64,000 nucleotides of DNA from Ptychodera flava (taxonomy: Eukaryota; Hemichordata; Enteropneusta; Ptychoderidae). This document shows, in pieces, positions 15,934 to 27,529 of this stretch. The DNA lies in contig NC_091930.1 of the NCBI RefSeq assembly GCF_041260155.1, forward strand, positions 36,391,763-36,455,762, in the 5' to 3' direction. Every line of letters starts with the position of its first letter. Within the stretch, counting starts at the first letter, position 1. The notes under the pieces were generated by a model. The model was given only the letters and a program-made list of their open reading frames with translations. It did not search any database and was not told where the DNA came from. Position numbers and translations under genes: made by a program.

Positions 15934-16797
15934 TACGGCAAAAATTGATGACAAGTAGAAATATGACCTCAGATCGAAGTGTTTACTGATGACACACAGT
16001 CACTAAAGTCAGGTCGAAGATCACACAGAACTTGAGATTTCCATTAAAGCATCGTGATTTGTATCATCAGAGATTCCTCAGTGAAGTCTACCATGTCTCC
16101 CATGTGTACACAACTTCCTAGACTAGTTTTGGAAATTCTGAAAACGTACACACCATTCTCCTCAATTACCATTTTAAATGATTTAGAAAACTACGCTTGA
16201 CTGAGAGAGGAGATAACACTTTCGTAAAATTGTCCGTTGATTGTGGCCTCAGCCATGCAGAATAATCCCTGCTGATGTGCAGCGCCTCGCAATGTTATCT
16301 CTGATTGGTCGATTGTCACTATATTCACAGCAACTTAGGGCGTCTATTTGTATTATTTAATTACAACGTTAAGATTAAGACAAGCAATTGGATAGGGAAG
16401 GTCGGGCGACCAGTGCACCTGTTTTATGAAACAAAAGGATATTGATTTTTTTTCCAAGTACAAAGGAGAACAAAAATAACATGCTGACTTTTCTCAGAGA
16501 AAAACCTTTTCAGAATGTTAGAACTTGCTTTCGAAAGCATGGCATTTGTAGTACATGCAGAATGCGGCTTTTGCAGCTAAGTTTCTTTGAAATTTATACT
16601 GAAATATCTAGACGTGCTTTAATAGATATAATTAATCAATTATCTAGAGGCTTACCATTATTGTTCTCATGCAGAACTGAAAGAGTGATGAGAAAACTAA
16701 TCTCGTTGGTTTTCTCCAGGGTCTATTGTACATAGAACAAATCAAAAAGAATTGATTCTGGAAAAGTTACGTGTTCATTATATCCTCCTTTGGTATG
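15934..16797. other. Gene-free stretch on the 3' side of reductase copy 2
   Basis: No gene is supported. The last ~50 bases (GTGTTCATTATATCCTCCTT and following) match the 3' flanks of copies 3 and 4 (35520 and 46908), so the duplicated unit reaches beyond the coding region. Confidence 0.4.
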
Positions 16798-17594
16798 TCA
16801 CTTGCATATATCGTAATACTCAACATGGCTGCCACTTTTGTAGTTGTCTTCTTCCAGTAACTTTGCCAGTACTTTGCACGTTGATTCCACCGTTAGAAAA
16901 CTCCTCTTTTCTTTCATGTCAGCATACTCTTTCCTGGTATCCGGGTCACCGATGTTTTCCGTCCACTCCGAATACATGTCCGTGTCTACAGGGCCAGGGC
17001 CGTAGTTCAACACGCGAACATCTGGCTCTTCGAGGGCTACGACTCCGAACAGCATATCTCTGGCGGCTTTCGCCGAGGCAAAAGCTGACAAATAGGGCAG
17101 CGGCTTATATGCGTACGCCGATGATATGTTGACGACCGTGAATCTGGGGACTGAATTCTTCGGGAACATTTCCATGAATTTCGAGGTCAAGGTGATCACT
17201 GAGGTGAGGTTGAAACCGAAATACTCCTGCAGCTCGTCGGGGTCGTCAAAGTAGCGAGCCTTTTTCGTGATGTCACCAAGTGACCCTGCATTGTGAAACA
17301 GCATGGCATGTGAGAACGTTCCACACGGTGGAATGTCAGAGAAGAAGCCGGAGAGAGTTGTCGACAGGGTGTCCATATTACCCATATCGCCTGTAACAGT
17401 ACGCACCTCGATTCCACTTCCACGCCGAGCGGCGACCAGCCTTTTCGTCTCCTGTAGTCCAGCTTCAGACCGGCCGTCAATACAAAGAGTGAATTGTCGC
17501 CCACCTTGTCTGCGAGCTGGAGAGCAATTCCACGGCCGATACCCCGACTGGCCCCGGTAATCAGACAGAAACACGGTACTCCGAACACTGCCAT
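16798..17594 (-). pseudogene. Sepiapterin reductase-like copy 2, frameshifted
   Basis: The N-terminal frame (17594 down to about 17475) reads MAVFGVPCFCLITGASRGIG to FVLTA, and the rest continues in another frame to 16798. One G of a GGG run present in copies 1, 3 and 4 (GACCGGGCC) is missing near 17472, which explains the break. The remainder is full length and ends in SGSHVEYYDICK. Apart from the frameshift, the catalytic Tyr is Phe (PYLSAFASAKAARD); the Ser and Lys are kept and the substrate Asp is Glu. An open frame starting upstream (17667) reads the shifted phase and is not a real N-terminus. A sequencing error could mimic the frameshift but not the Tyr-to-Phe change. Confidence 0.85.
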
Positions 17595-17653
17595 TGTAAT
17601 CGTGTTGTGGAGGATAGAGCTGCAATGCGAAACGAGAAGGGACCGGCTGTGAA

Positions 17654-17775
17654 AGAGTCAAGTCCATGACCTGATGACGTAAGCCCCCACGTGACCGCTA
17701 TCAGACGTCATGTGATAGCTTGACAAAAGGCCCGTCAACGCGGCACAAATGCATGGCACGTCACTGTCCTGTCAG
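17654..17775 (-). promoter_or_regulatory. Conserved upstream block of reductase copy 2
   Basis: It matches 12545-12660 and 43769-43890: CCATGACCTGATGA, a CACGTGACC E-box near 17689-17697, CAGACGTCATGTGA and GCTTGACAAAAGGCCCGTCAA. The block stops where the 147-bp repeat family begins and resumes near 28829, so about 11 kb of mobile DNA has been inserted in the former upstream region. Confidence 0.5.
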
Positions 17776-17782
17776 CTTTTTT

Positions 17783-20700
17783 GCTCACGTGTTTACACAC
17801 GTGAGCATATGTCGCAGCGATGTCTGTCTGTCTGCCTGTCCGTCTGTGTGTCTGTGTGTCTGTCTGTCTGTCTGTCTGTCTGTCTTCTGTTGTCCGATAT
17901 CTCAAAAATACCGTCAATGACGCTGTACCTTCTCTAATGTGTGGCAAGGTCAGGTAATTGGTTGTTGGCATGGAGTTGTTGGTAAATAGTTGATGATGTA
18001 GGAGCATGAGGTGGGATATGGACCCAAAGAACCCAAAAGATGATTAATACATCAATCAAAAAAATTCTAAGCTACAGTATAAACTGCCTAAAGATAGTTC
18101 AATGTGGGAAAAAGTTAAATAATTCAGAAATAAGAATTCACAGTCCAAAATAGTAATGACGCACTTCCTTACTGACCTGAGTGCATGTGAAATACACAAC
18201 CTGGCATCTGTAAATTAAATGTATACTAAGTGATCATTTTAAGTCACTTTTAACTGTTTTTAATGGATTTTCCAAAGAGTCCTGTGAAAATGATGAAAAA
18301 CGCTTATCTGGTCTTGTGTTTGTATAACCTCATGGCTGATAATTGTCATAGTATTGAAAAAAAATTGAAAATGAAGAAATTACTGTTTTTAATAGGCATA
18401 TTTTCCTTGAAATACATGACCGTGTAAAGAATATATGCTAAAAGTGTTTAAGAGTAAATTTCTTTTCAAAAAATAATTTAATTTGTGACCAAAGGATTTT
18501 TATTCTTTGAGTTTACAAATTCAAACATTGCAATTTGTTCAATCATCTTGTGCAGTGCAAAATTTATAAAATGACTGAAAAACAAAAAAATTGGCAGAAT
18601 TACAGTCTTTGTGATGTAAAATTATGGTTGACATCACGATAACTGTTAATCTGTTTGAAGTACTAATATACTATAATTTAAAAAAGAAAAGTTCATGCAG
18701 AAACGGTAAAATATATTGTCAGCAATGTAGTGTTAATTTTGACTTTACATCAAAATATGCCTTTGCTGGATACCAAATATATAGGGCGAAATATTAAAAT
18801 CAGCCATGTTCAGCAAAATCCACACAACAGCATTGATCCTTTTCTAATTTGATTTGATTTGCTCATGTTATCCTTGTATGACAGTCAGTACAATATGGAA
18901 CTTGAACACAACACAGTGAATAAGTATGCTGTAAATGAAATGGTGTGGCTACATCCACATGTAGCAATAGGAGTGCCTTTGTCTCTCACCCTCATTTCCA
19001 ACCTGTCCCATCCCTGAAAAATAGTTTGGTCTTATATTTATAATGTTAATAATTTCTGTATTTGTTAAAATGTGCGCATCTCAAAAACTTTTGATCATAA
19101 ACATTTTCATTGTTTTTTATAGCTGACCAGTCAGTTAACCTGTTTACATTGAATATTTGCGCATTTTTCCGCAGTATTTGACATTTTCTGAATACCTTCT
19201 TATTCAGTTTGTCATTTTCTAAAAGTTTAAATGCTCCATTGTGTGGTCAAGCTTTCCACAAGCATCAAATGTGGTACTTCATATAGGAGGGTCTGCCTCT
19301 AGAGGGCGGGCATCATGAATAGTGTTTGTTGGTTAATTCCTCCACTTAAACTTCTGATTGTACTGTAAACATTGAACATGGCCGACGTCCGATTTTCCTG
19401 TCTAAAACTTTCACTCATTTTCGTTCATATGACTCTGAAACTCCAGGAAACGATTGGGAAGAAAGGGTTATCTTGAAATATTGAGGTACTCGCCGATATT
19501 TTGCAAAATTAAATGAGAAAAAATGCAAGGAAAATGCCGACAGGCTTACACAATGACAGTTTTCAGACTCGGAGGCATATATGATCATCTCTGCAGATTA
19601 TGCAACAGGCCAAGATCACGTGAGGCCATGAGGGGATATCCACGCAACTCAGTACCAAACACTAGCGCTCACAGAGTGAGCAAACACAAAGTGAGTACCC
19701 CTAACGTCAGCTCAGTAGTCTGTAATAGATTGTAGTCAACTAAGAAACCTTGGAGAAAGGCTTAACACTGTGGCTATGCCGCTAAGTCCCTTTTGATTTT
19801 TGTCATAGCTCAAAATCGTTCTCCCACACCTCAACCTGAGCCATGAACACCCCCACCAGTTTATGATATGACCCATCACAATGGCATGACGTCAACGGAT
19901 CTTGACAGACGGAAGTCTTGACAGACGGAAGTACTTGACAGCAGCATATTGGTTTTCAACTCTAATACCTTCTCTGTCTATAAATAGACACGAGAAGGTA
20001 AAAACGGCTTATCAGATCAGAATCAAATCTGGTACATATATTCAGTTAGCAAATGGCAAGAACTGATTAGTTTTTGGTGGGTGTAGCTTGCATACTTTTT
20101 GCTCATTTGCATAATTAATGATTTTAGAAAAAAACGGATATATATTAAAAACGACTACACACAATTTGATGAGATTTGCTACAAATGTTGATCACACCAA
20201 GATATATCAGCAGTGGGAACCATTAAGGGGTGACATGAAAGATAAATGCTAATTTGCATATTTAATGAACTTTCCTAACTAGAGATATATGTCTGATTTG
20301 ACTTGATCAAAATTAACCAAACTTGGTATGTATATTAAAGATACTATGATTTAACATTATTGAAAGTCATTAAGCATTTAACTTCAGCCAATTCCTAATT
20401 TGCATATTTCATGAACTTTGTTAATTAGGAATATATATTTGAAATGACTGGACCAAAGTTGATGAAACTTGCTACATGTATTGAAGCCACTATGATACAA
20501 CTTTTTTGAAAGTCATTAAGCATTTTTACTTCAGCCAATTCCGAATTTGCATATTTAATGAACTTTCCCAATTAGGGATATATATCTGAATTAACTTGAT
20601 TGTAGTTGTTGAAACTTGCTATATACATCAAAGATACTGTGATATAACATTATTGAAAGTCAAAAGACATTTTTACTTCAGCCAAAACCTAATTTTAATA

Positions 20701-21427
20701 TTAAATGAATTTTAATAATTAGGGATATTTATCTGAATTGACTTGATCAAAATTGATGAAACTTACTATGTACATTAAAGACACTATAATACAATATTAT
20801 TGAAAGTCATTAAGCATTTTCTCTTCATCAATTCCTAATTTGCATATTTAATGATCTTTTCTAATTACAGATATATGTCTGAATTGACTTGACCAAAGTT
20901 GACAAAATTTGCTACACATATTGCAGATACCATGATACAATATTATTGACAATCATTAAGCATTTTTACTTAAGCCAATTCCTAATTTACATATTTAATG
21001 AACTTTGCTTATTAGGGATATATACTGGGATTTACTTGATCAAAGTTGGCAAAACATGCTATGTACATTGATGATTATACCAGGTACTAGGTCAAAACAA
21101 TATCGAAAGTCATTTCACATTTTTATGTCAGCTAATTTATAATTTGCATATCTAATGAGCTTTCACAGCTCGGCATATATGGCTTGAAGGACTTGGCCAA
21201 CGGTAATTACACTTGCTATATAAAGTGGTGATACAATAAGAGCAGTCAAATAACTTTAATATTTTTATTTCAGCTAATTACATATTTGTATACTTCATGA
21301 CCTTTTAGAATTAATCGGCGGTGATTATTGTTCATTATGTTGATCATAATAATTTCAATGAAGTTGCAAACATGTGGCAAAGCTTCAAATTTACACATAA
21401 CTTCAATATATAATGAAACACGTGAGC
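17783..21427 (+). mobile_element. Repeat element with ~147-bp internal tandem units, copy A
   Basis: The left tip GCTCACGTGT-TTAC-ACACGTGAGC is a perfect hairpin (17783-17806), followed by a (GTCT)n tract (17820-17885). The right tip AAACACGTGAGC (21416-21427) is an inverted match to the left. From about 20100 to 21300 some eight diverged units of ~147 bp repeat, with starts near 20395, 20543, 20690, 20834 and 20981, each carrying CCTAATTTGCATATTTAATG. No protein was found in the 2 kb between. Other copies lie at 13320-14111 and 49015-50518. It is non-autonomous; the class is unknown. Confidence 0.7.
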
Positions 21428-22650
21428 ATTTTCAGTTCATATCTGGTTACCTTACATTTCTATGTGCCCGAATTAAGTAATTTCGATCGCCCTTCTTTTT
21501 TTGAAGCAAAGTAAAATTTATTCACAAATAGTAACTTTGATGGTAGATATGTTTACCATCAACACTAAGCGTCAAGTCTACATAACTGTAAATGAATAAA
21601 GCAAACAAAAAATGTACAAAGGATTGAATAAACAAAGTTCATAGTGCAGTTTAACCGGGGAGGGGGTTGAGGACAAACGCAGTTTGTTTCGTTTACCGTG
21701 CGCATGTTTTAATTATCCAGGACCCCTTTCCACGCTAAAGTCTCACCGACCCGAAGATATACTGTAAATTCAGCTGCATCATGATGATCGTCTTTTTACT
21801 CAATATTACACAATATTAATTGTAAAGGGTGTCTTATCTGTTACGTAGGTGTGTAGTTTTTGAACTTGAATTATCTGTTGCAATTTATTCGTTCACTGTA
21901 TCATCCGACTCTGTCGAAAAAATATCAACTTCATCTTCTCAAAATACTTGATATGAGTTGAATGTCGTATCTCTCCGAAGTTTCCTTTTCTCATCATGTC
22001 TATGACAAATCTTCTTGTTTGATGCGGTAGTTTAAAGATCCATTAGCTGTAACTTTGGTCATTTTTTATTTTGTTTGTCCTGTGTATCATCTGCAGTTTC
22101 TGGTATGAATCCCTGAACCATGAAGAAATTCCTAATATTTAGCTCATAAATATACCCTATGTGAGTATAATCTGCATTGTTATTGTTTAAATTTTGTATT
22201 CAGGTCCGGACTAGAATACATTTATCAACAATAACAATGGTCGTTTCACATATACAGGCCGTGTTGGCAAGCAGGATACCGGGCATTGGTCATGATGATC
22301 GGATTATAGTAAAATTCTGTAGTTGATACATTGAAACAGAGTAGTGAAAAATTTTGTCAAAAGTTACAGCTAATGTCCCTTTAAGTGGCGTCAGTTCTGT
22401 CTGTTCCATTCCAACTTTTCCCCACACAGAAAACTGGGCAGTTTGGATTATTCATACCTATCTTAATCCTACTGTTCGTAATGTTTATGTCGTAAACACA
22501 TCTATCGCACACTTTAAACACATTCCCGGGTTCTTGAACCCGGTTGGTCAAAATTGGCTGTTCTGGCCTTTTTGATCACCCCTCTTAAAATGCTTGGATA
22601 GTTGACTTGGAAATAATTAACATTAAAAGTTTCATTAGCAATTAAGCCAA
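21428..22650. other. Gene-free stretch, possible LINE tail
   Basis: No gene is supported. Around 21500-21600 a T-run followed by AAATTTATTCACAAATAG and CTACATAACTGTAAATG resembles the 3' ends at 28576 and 53517 and may be another diverged LINE tail. Confidence 0.35.
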
Positions 22651-22659
22651 ACACCAGAG

Positions 22660-23600
22660 ACATCATGAGACACGAACAATCGCAACAACACCAATTCAAA
22701 GAAAAGTCAAATTGGACTCCACGAACAGCAAAATACAAAAACCTGAAAGCTATCTGAAGCTGCTAAACTTGCACTTCTAGAGATACCCTTTCAAACAAGG
22801 AAACAAAACATGTCGTGTGCCCAAAGAATCGCGATAAACCAGCTTGCAAACAGTAGACCAATTACCATAAAAACCCTTCGACAAGGGTCGGGTTTTGTCT
22901 TTGTCAAGACAAAAGATTACGTACACGAATGCGAAAGGCAATTACGCAACACTAAGTATATATACACAACTAGCCAGTGACGACACAGAACAAACAGTAA
23001 ACAAAGTAACACGAACTATTAAACAAAATGTACGAGAACAAACACATCGATCATGATACTTGTAAGTATCTTGATCCAGAAAACATAAAATCCGTACCCC
23101 GCAGTGGTACTTATTGCCTAAAAATACACACACCTCGGCAAAATTCTAAAAGACACACTAACAAAACAAAATTTACTGAAGTAAAGAAACATAGAACAAA
23201 CAAACTGAACCACCAAACGGACTCACAACGAGACCCAAACATTAATATACTTGCCTCGCTACTCGAAGAGCAAGACCACTAAAATGCATTAAAATAATTT
23301 TTCACAACACAAACTAAGGAAAGAATCTACACTGCGACTGATGAGAAACCACACTCGGGTTTCGAAACGCAAGCGTCAAAGGGCCACTCTATCAACTCTG
23401 TAACACAATAGGTCCGGCTGCGTCTCGCCATAAGCTTTCCCCACACAAACAAAACATTACCGTACACACTGATCCAAACTTCCCTACAAATATCCGAGGC
23501 GAAACAAACATTTTTGTTAACACAAACAATCGGATAAGAATGTAGGAACATATTTTTGAAACGAATCAAACACAAACTCGACACAAAAACATTTTGGATA
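22660..23600 (+). mobile_element. Broken Penelope-like retroelement remnant (tentative)
   Basis: Plus-strand reading recalls the region before the reverse transcriptase of Penelope-like elements (SGFVFVKTKDYVHECERQL), and further on an ORF end with ILASLLEEQ. The latter resembles ILASLFEQQ near 45430, so the same family occurs there. A hammerhead-like core follows at 23338-23377. The element is old, heavily broken and lacks most of its coding region. Confidence 0.4.
23338..23377 (+). ncRNA. Hammerhead-like core, stem I not evident
   Basis: CUGAUGA (23338-23344), stem II GAAACC/GGUUUC (23345-23350 and 23358-23363), GAAA (23364-23367), stem III CGC-AA-GCG and UC make a near-textbook core. The flanks (GCGA before, AAAGGG after) do not pair as stem I. 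Related sequence at 45536 and 55732 has GCGA before and UCGC a few bases after, suggesting the closing stem exists in the family but with a bulge. Confidence 0.4.
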
Positions 23601-23741
23601 GTTAGGTGGGAGCCTCTTTCACACTTTTTACATTCATTGCTCTTGTGTGGGGGTTGTCAACCTGATGTAATCGCAAATCCTCAGATTTCCATCTGATATA
23701 AGTATGTACGTACACAAGAAAAGTAAACTCATGAATTTTAA

Positions 23742-23797
23742 TAGACGGGGTGGCTGAGACCAATTTCAATCAAGATTGGTCACAGCCACCCCGTCTA
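23742..23797. repeat. Inverted duplication at a LINE break
   Basis: Arms of about 24 bp (23742-23765 and 23774-23797) carry TAGACGGGGTGGCTG and its inverse. The right arm is part of the LINE ORF1 fragment, so the left arm is a small inverted copy of its broken end. Confidence 0.8.
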
Positions 23798-24680
23798 AGT
23801 CTGTGTGGGGAAAAGTTGTCATGCATATCGTCTTTTAATGTCGTCGGAGATACAATTGCTTCTGTTCCCTCGGCCAACATTTTATCAGGGTCGAAATTAT
23901 CTAATGTTATACTAGGATCTTTGATTGGGTCAAGATAATCTGTGTTCTTTGTTGACTCCTCCGCGTTCTTCAAATTGTTTTGTTGAATTTGCTGATATGT
24001 CGCTTTTTTCCTCTTTTCCACTTTTCCCGCCTTTTCGCGGCATCTTTCTTGTCGTTTCCTTTTATAGCTTCTAACCTTTCCACCGAAGTTTGCTTTGGTA
24101 ACTACAGTTTCCTGTCACTTGCTGAGACCGTTGTTTCCATCGTGATTGCGTGGTTTTGTCTGTTTGGCAGCATCATTCGTGATTCTTGCTCGTTGTACAA
24201 ATGTTGTAGGTGTCTCACCATGGTTTCTTTGTCGGCAGTTTTTTCGTAGATGTCCCTTTTGACCGCACGTTAAGCATGTTTTTGCCTTTGGACAGTTTTG
24301 TCCACTATGGCCTGGAATACGACAGATATAACAGATGATTGGCGTATTCACCGTTGTCGGTTGATCCTGGTAACTGACGCTTATACGGTTGAACCTTCAA
24401 GCTGATCGAATCTAACTTGCTTCGGAATATCTCTCCTTATCTGCATCCCTACTACCAATTTACCACTTTCGTCTATTTCATATTGCTTGGTTGCATCTCC
24501 GTCCACTTCTCCGAAGATGGCGAGAATCTTCGAAGATGGTGAGAAATCCGATGATGGGTTATTAAACTTCCATTTCTGTATTCTAGTTACTTAAGACTAC
24601 TTTCTTGGTATCAGAACCCAGATCATCGGGATATAGCTTATCTCCGTTATCAACTGTTATTCCGTTCTCCTACAACGCCT
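23770..24680 (-). mobile_element. LINE ORF1 fragment with CCHC zinc knuckles (Tx1/L1-like)
   Basis: Minus-strand reading has RRDIPKQV upstream, then SVSYQDQPTTVNTPIICYIC and two C-x2-C-x4-H-x4-C knuckles (CYICRIPGHSGQNC and CLTCGQKGHLRKNC) at about 24240-24350. The order (RDIPK, then the SY.QP motif, then knuckles) is that of ORF1 in Tx1-type LINEs and not of a retroviral gag. A Lys/Asn-rich tail continues to 23770. Frame breaks occur before the knuckles. No reverse transcriptase follows. Confidence 0.6.
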
Positions 24681-24775
24681 CCTTTTATCGTGACTGAGTG
24701 ACTCTTTATATTTGCTATGTAACATGTGCATTGACAATACTTGTCGAGCTTGATGCAAAACGCGGATTCTAGAGC

Positions 24776-24843
24776 GGACCAATCACCGTTGAGTTAAATG
24801 GACCAATCAGGTCACATTACGTTAGTCAGTTTAGGACCAATCA
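24776..24843. promoter_or_regulatory. Three GGACCAATCA boxes (CCAAT cluster)
   Basis: Identical GGACCAATCA motifs lie at 24776-24785, 24800-24809 and 24834-24843. CCAAT boxes are NF-Y sites. The cluster lies just upstream of the minus-strand LINE ORF1 fragment, so it may be that LINE's internal promoter; a host promoter is also possible. Confidence 0.45.
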
Positions 24844-27400
24844 GAGTGAAGCTGTAATCTTTGTAGCAATTTTCTGATGTTGATTTGGCTACAATTTTCC
24901 CGCCTGACGGGCACTGTAGTTTTAGAGATTCGAGTTCTACTTTGGGGAGTTCAGAGTACTGGTACCAGTTCTGTTTGTCGTTTTCTATGCAATAAAACCT
25001 CCAAGTGTTTTATATGCTTTACTTCTACTGCCAGTGTCCGAGACTCGTGACTGCCATCAAAGAACCTGCTTCATCACTCCCCACACCTTTTCTTCAAGAC
25101 TTTTCAAAGTAACGAACCATATTCCGGGTTCCCCACCAATTACCCCTCGACAGAGGCCTGCTATTTGTCCGTCTCCTATTCCCTTGCTTACCATTTTTCC
25201 AATACTTGATCTCTTGTCAACTACATGGAGTTTTGAACTTGAACTTAAACTTAACAGTTCTTCTTGGCGAAACGTCGGAGTATCGCCAGATTTTGTATTT
25301 TAGCCACAACTTCATCCAAGTCAGCCCAGTCTGTTGCTTTTTTTCCACTTCTGCTGTTCTCCAGTTTAGTGGTCGTTTTGTCAGTTTCCATCACAGTTTC
25401 CAACACATTCGTCGACATACTGTTAAGGCCCCCAAAAAAGCTGTTCAACGGACGGATGACTTTAAAGTTGGGTAGGTTGGTCGGATTTTTTTTTATTTTT
25501 TTATTTTTTTTGGGGGGGGGGTTCTTAAACAGAACATAATATAAACACTTTTTGTGTGTTTCATGCTTTTTCTTAGTCACATAACATATACTGGATATGT
25601 TGTTTAGTACGTTCATGATTTTTTTCAATTTTTTGTTGACATGGGTTGGTTGTCTCACAACAGCTTCTTTGCCTTCACTTCTACAGTTCAATCTACAGGT
25701 TCCGCCAACTGGTAAATTTCATGATTTTCCCCAAATCATCACAAAACCTGTTTTGAAAGCTGATATACCGATTTTTCTTATTTTTGACCCTGACCTAAAA
25801 TTTGGAGGGGAAAGTGAGAGCTGTTCGTAACTGCCCTCCCACTGGTATACATTGAAAATGTGCCCTCCCACTGAATTTTGATGCCCACTGCCCTCCGGTA
25901 TCTACAGTCTGCCCGCTCCCCACTCCCCACAACAATTCAAGCTCCCCGCTGCCCTCTCCCCACTACTGAAATCCCCCATTGCCAACTAGATGCCCACTAG
26001 GCAACCCAGATCAACACAAAACCATGCAAGCAGTTAGCAGTATACCTTGGAACATTGCTCCCCTCTAAGTTAGGTTCTATTAAAGTTGCAATATGGATCA
26101 GAATTGACCTTCATATTTCGAAGATTTGACTTCATAGAAAAATCCATAACAATTTCATTTGCAGATTCGACCATTAACAGGAACACGGGGATGGCTCTAA
26201 TTTGAGTAAATTGATTTAATTACCGAATAAATTGCTGTTTTGGTACGTACTGTTTGCGAGAGTAAAGCACAAAATTTGAAACGTCATTTTTACTATTTGA
26301 ATATGTACGCATGCGTATTTGGTGCATGGTAACGGTTTGCGAAATTGCAACATCGTGTCAACATGCCTAGCTAGCCTTCCGATCCCACGGGCAAGCGGTC
26401 AGGTGTCTGCCCGCGTCCTGGTCTCTGCTGACTGATTCAGTTTAGTAAAAATGGCAGAAATTAGCCCACAATGTCGGCAAAATAAACCATGTTTGGTCAG
26501 ATCGAAAGATGGAACCAGAAAAAAGAGTGACACGCGACTACTGCACCACGTCGAGGAGGCAGACTGTGTCTACAGTTTCTCGCGAAAGCACCAACGTCGC
26601 CACTGTGTGATGATCAACTTCGCTAGCCAGCGGTGTTTCCTCGGGCAACACCGACCTACCAACACCGTGCGGACCCCACGATTTGTAATGTGAACCGGGC
26701 CGTAGTCCCTCTGCAAGGAAATAACTTAGATCTGTTAGCATTCATTGATAATCTATATCCTTCAGGTCAAATATGCATTTTTCGGAAACAAAGAAAAACT
26801 GCAGTTTCCATCATGGCATGGTCTCATTTACGATGCTACGCGTCGATCGACGCGCTGAAATGGCCATGCAAGACCTGACTGAGGGGCAAGACATTTGCCG
26901 AACTTCTGCAGTGGTGGATAAATATTATATAAATATATAAATAAATATAGCGTGCAGATACCTCGCCTTTTAACATGAAAAATGTAACAACATGCAACGG
27001 GGAGAGGATTGCGGAAACGCTGTCAGGCACGCGGTGAACACAACCAGATCGGTGTACGTGGTCTGGACGCTCGATCGATCGAACGTACACAGTAGGTGCA
27101 CACGGCGCGGCACTGACATACATGTATATGGGTGAGAAAAATCAATCACACGATCTTTTGTAGAGCTGTACTTTATCATATCGATATACTTATATTTCTG
27201 AAACATTGTGATGCTACCAAAGTTAGGCAAACGCAAAATTTACAATGAATTATCATTATATATGTCAAGTTCTGTCATCGTGTCTCCAACGTGCACTCTA
27301 TTGAGACGTCATCACTCTTGGTGGTACTTGTCACGTGCACAGCAGAAAACGCCAATGTTTTTTGTTTTGAAAGTTTGTTTACAAAACAGCTTTTCTAGGC
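24844..27400. other. Unassigned region with CT-rich low-complexity DNA
   Basis: No gene is supported with confidence. A degenerate minisatellite built on TGCCCTCCCACTG runs from about 25830 to 25985. The sequence TGATCCATATTGCAACTTTAA occurs near 27518 and inverted near 26085, so an inverted pair encloses 26126-27500. Open frames at 26451-26693 (plus) and 26538-26741 (minus) overlap and match nothing recognised. Confidence 0.35.
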
Positions 27401-27529
27401 GGCCGAAACGTATCAAAATGAACGTATTTGTGTGCCGGGATTGGAAAGAGGCTTAGCTAAGAAGAGTACTTCAACGTAGTATGGTCTATTTGCTTTAGTT
27501 TTGCGAATATAAAATCGACAATTTTGATC

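Noticed and set aside
16798-17667. 289-codon open frame as an intact copy 2 with a novel N-terminus
   Set aside because: The first ~70 codons are the out-of-frame reading of the real N-terminus, which continues in the other frame; a 1-base loss explains it.
17720-18007. Open frames with Cys-Leu-Ser-Val or Asp-Arg-Gln-Thr repeats
   Set aside because: Translation of the GTCT tract of the 147-bp-unit element.
20100-21300. Regularly spaced repeats as a CRISPR array
   Set aside because: The units are diverged throughout, ~147 bp long, with no short repeat/spacer pattern, in a eukaryotic genome.
24115-24351. CCHC knuckles as retroviral or LTR-element gag
   Set aside because: The upstream RDIPK and SY.QP motifs fit LINE ORF1 of the Tx1 type better, and no LTR, protease or integrase is nearby.
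26451-26741. Overlapping frames on both strands as a host gene
   Set aside because: No domain, splice signals or homology could be recognised, and the two frames compete for the same DNA.
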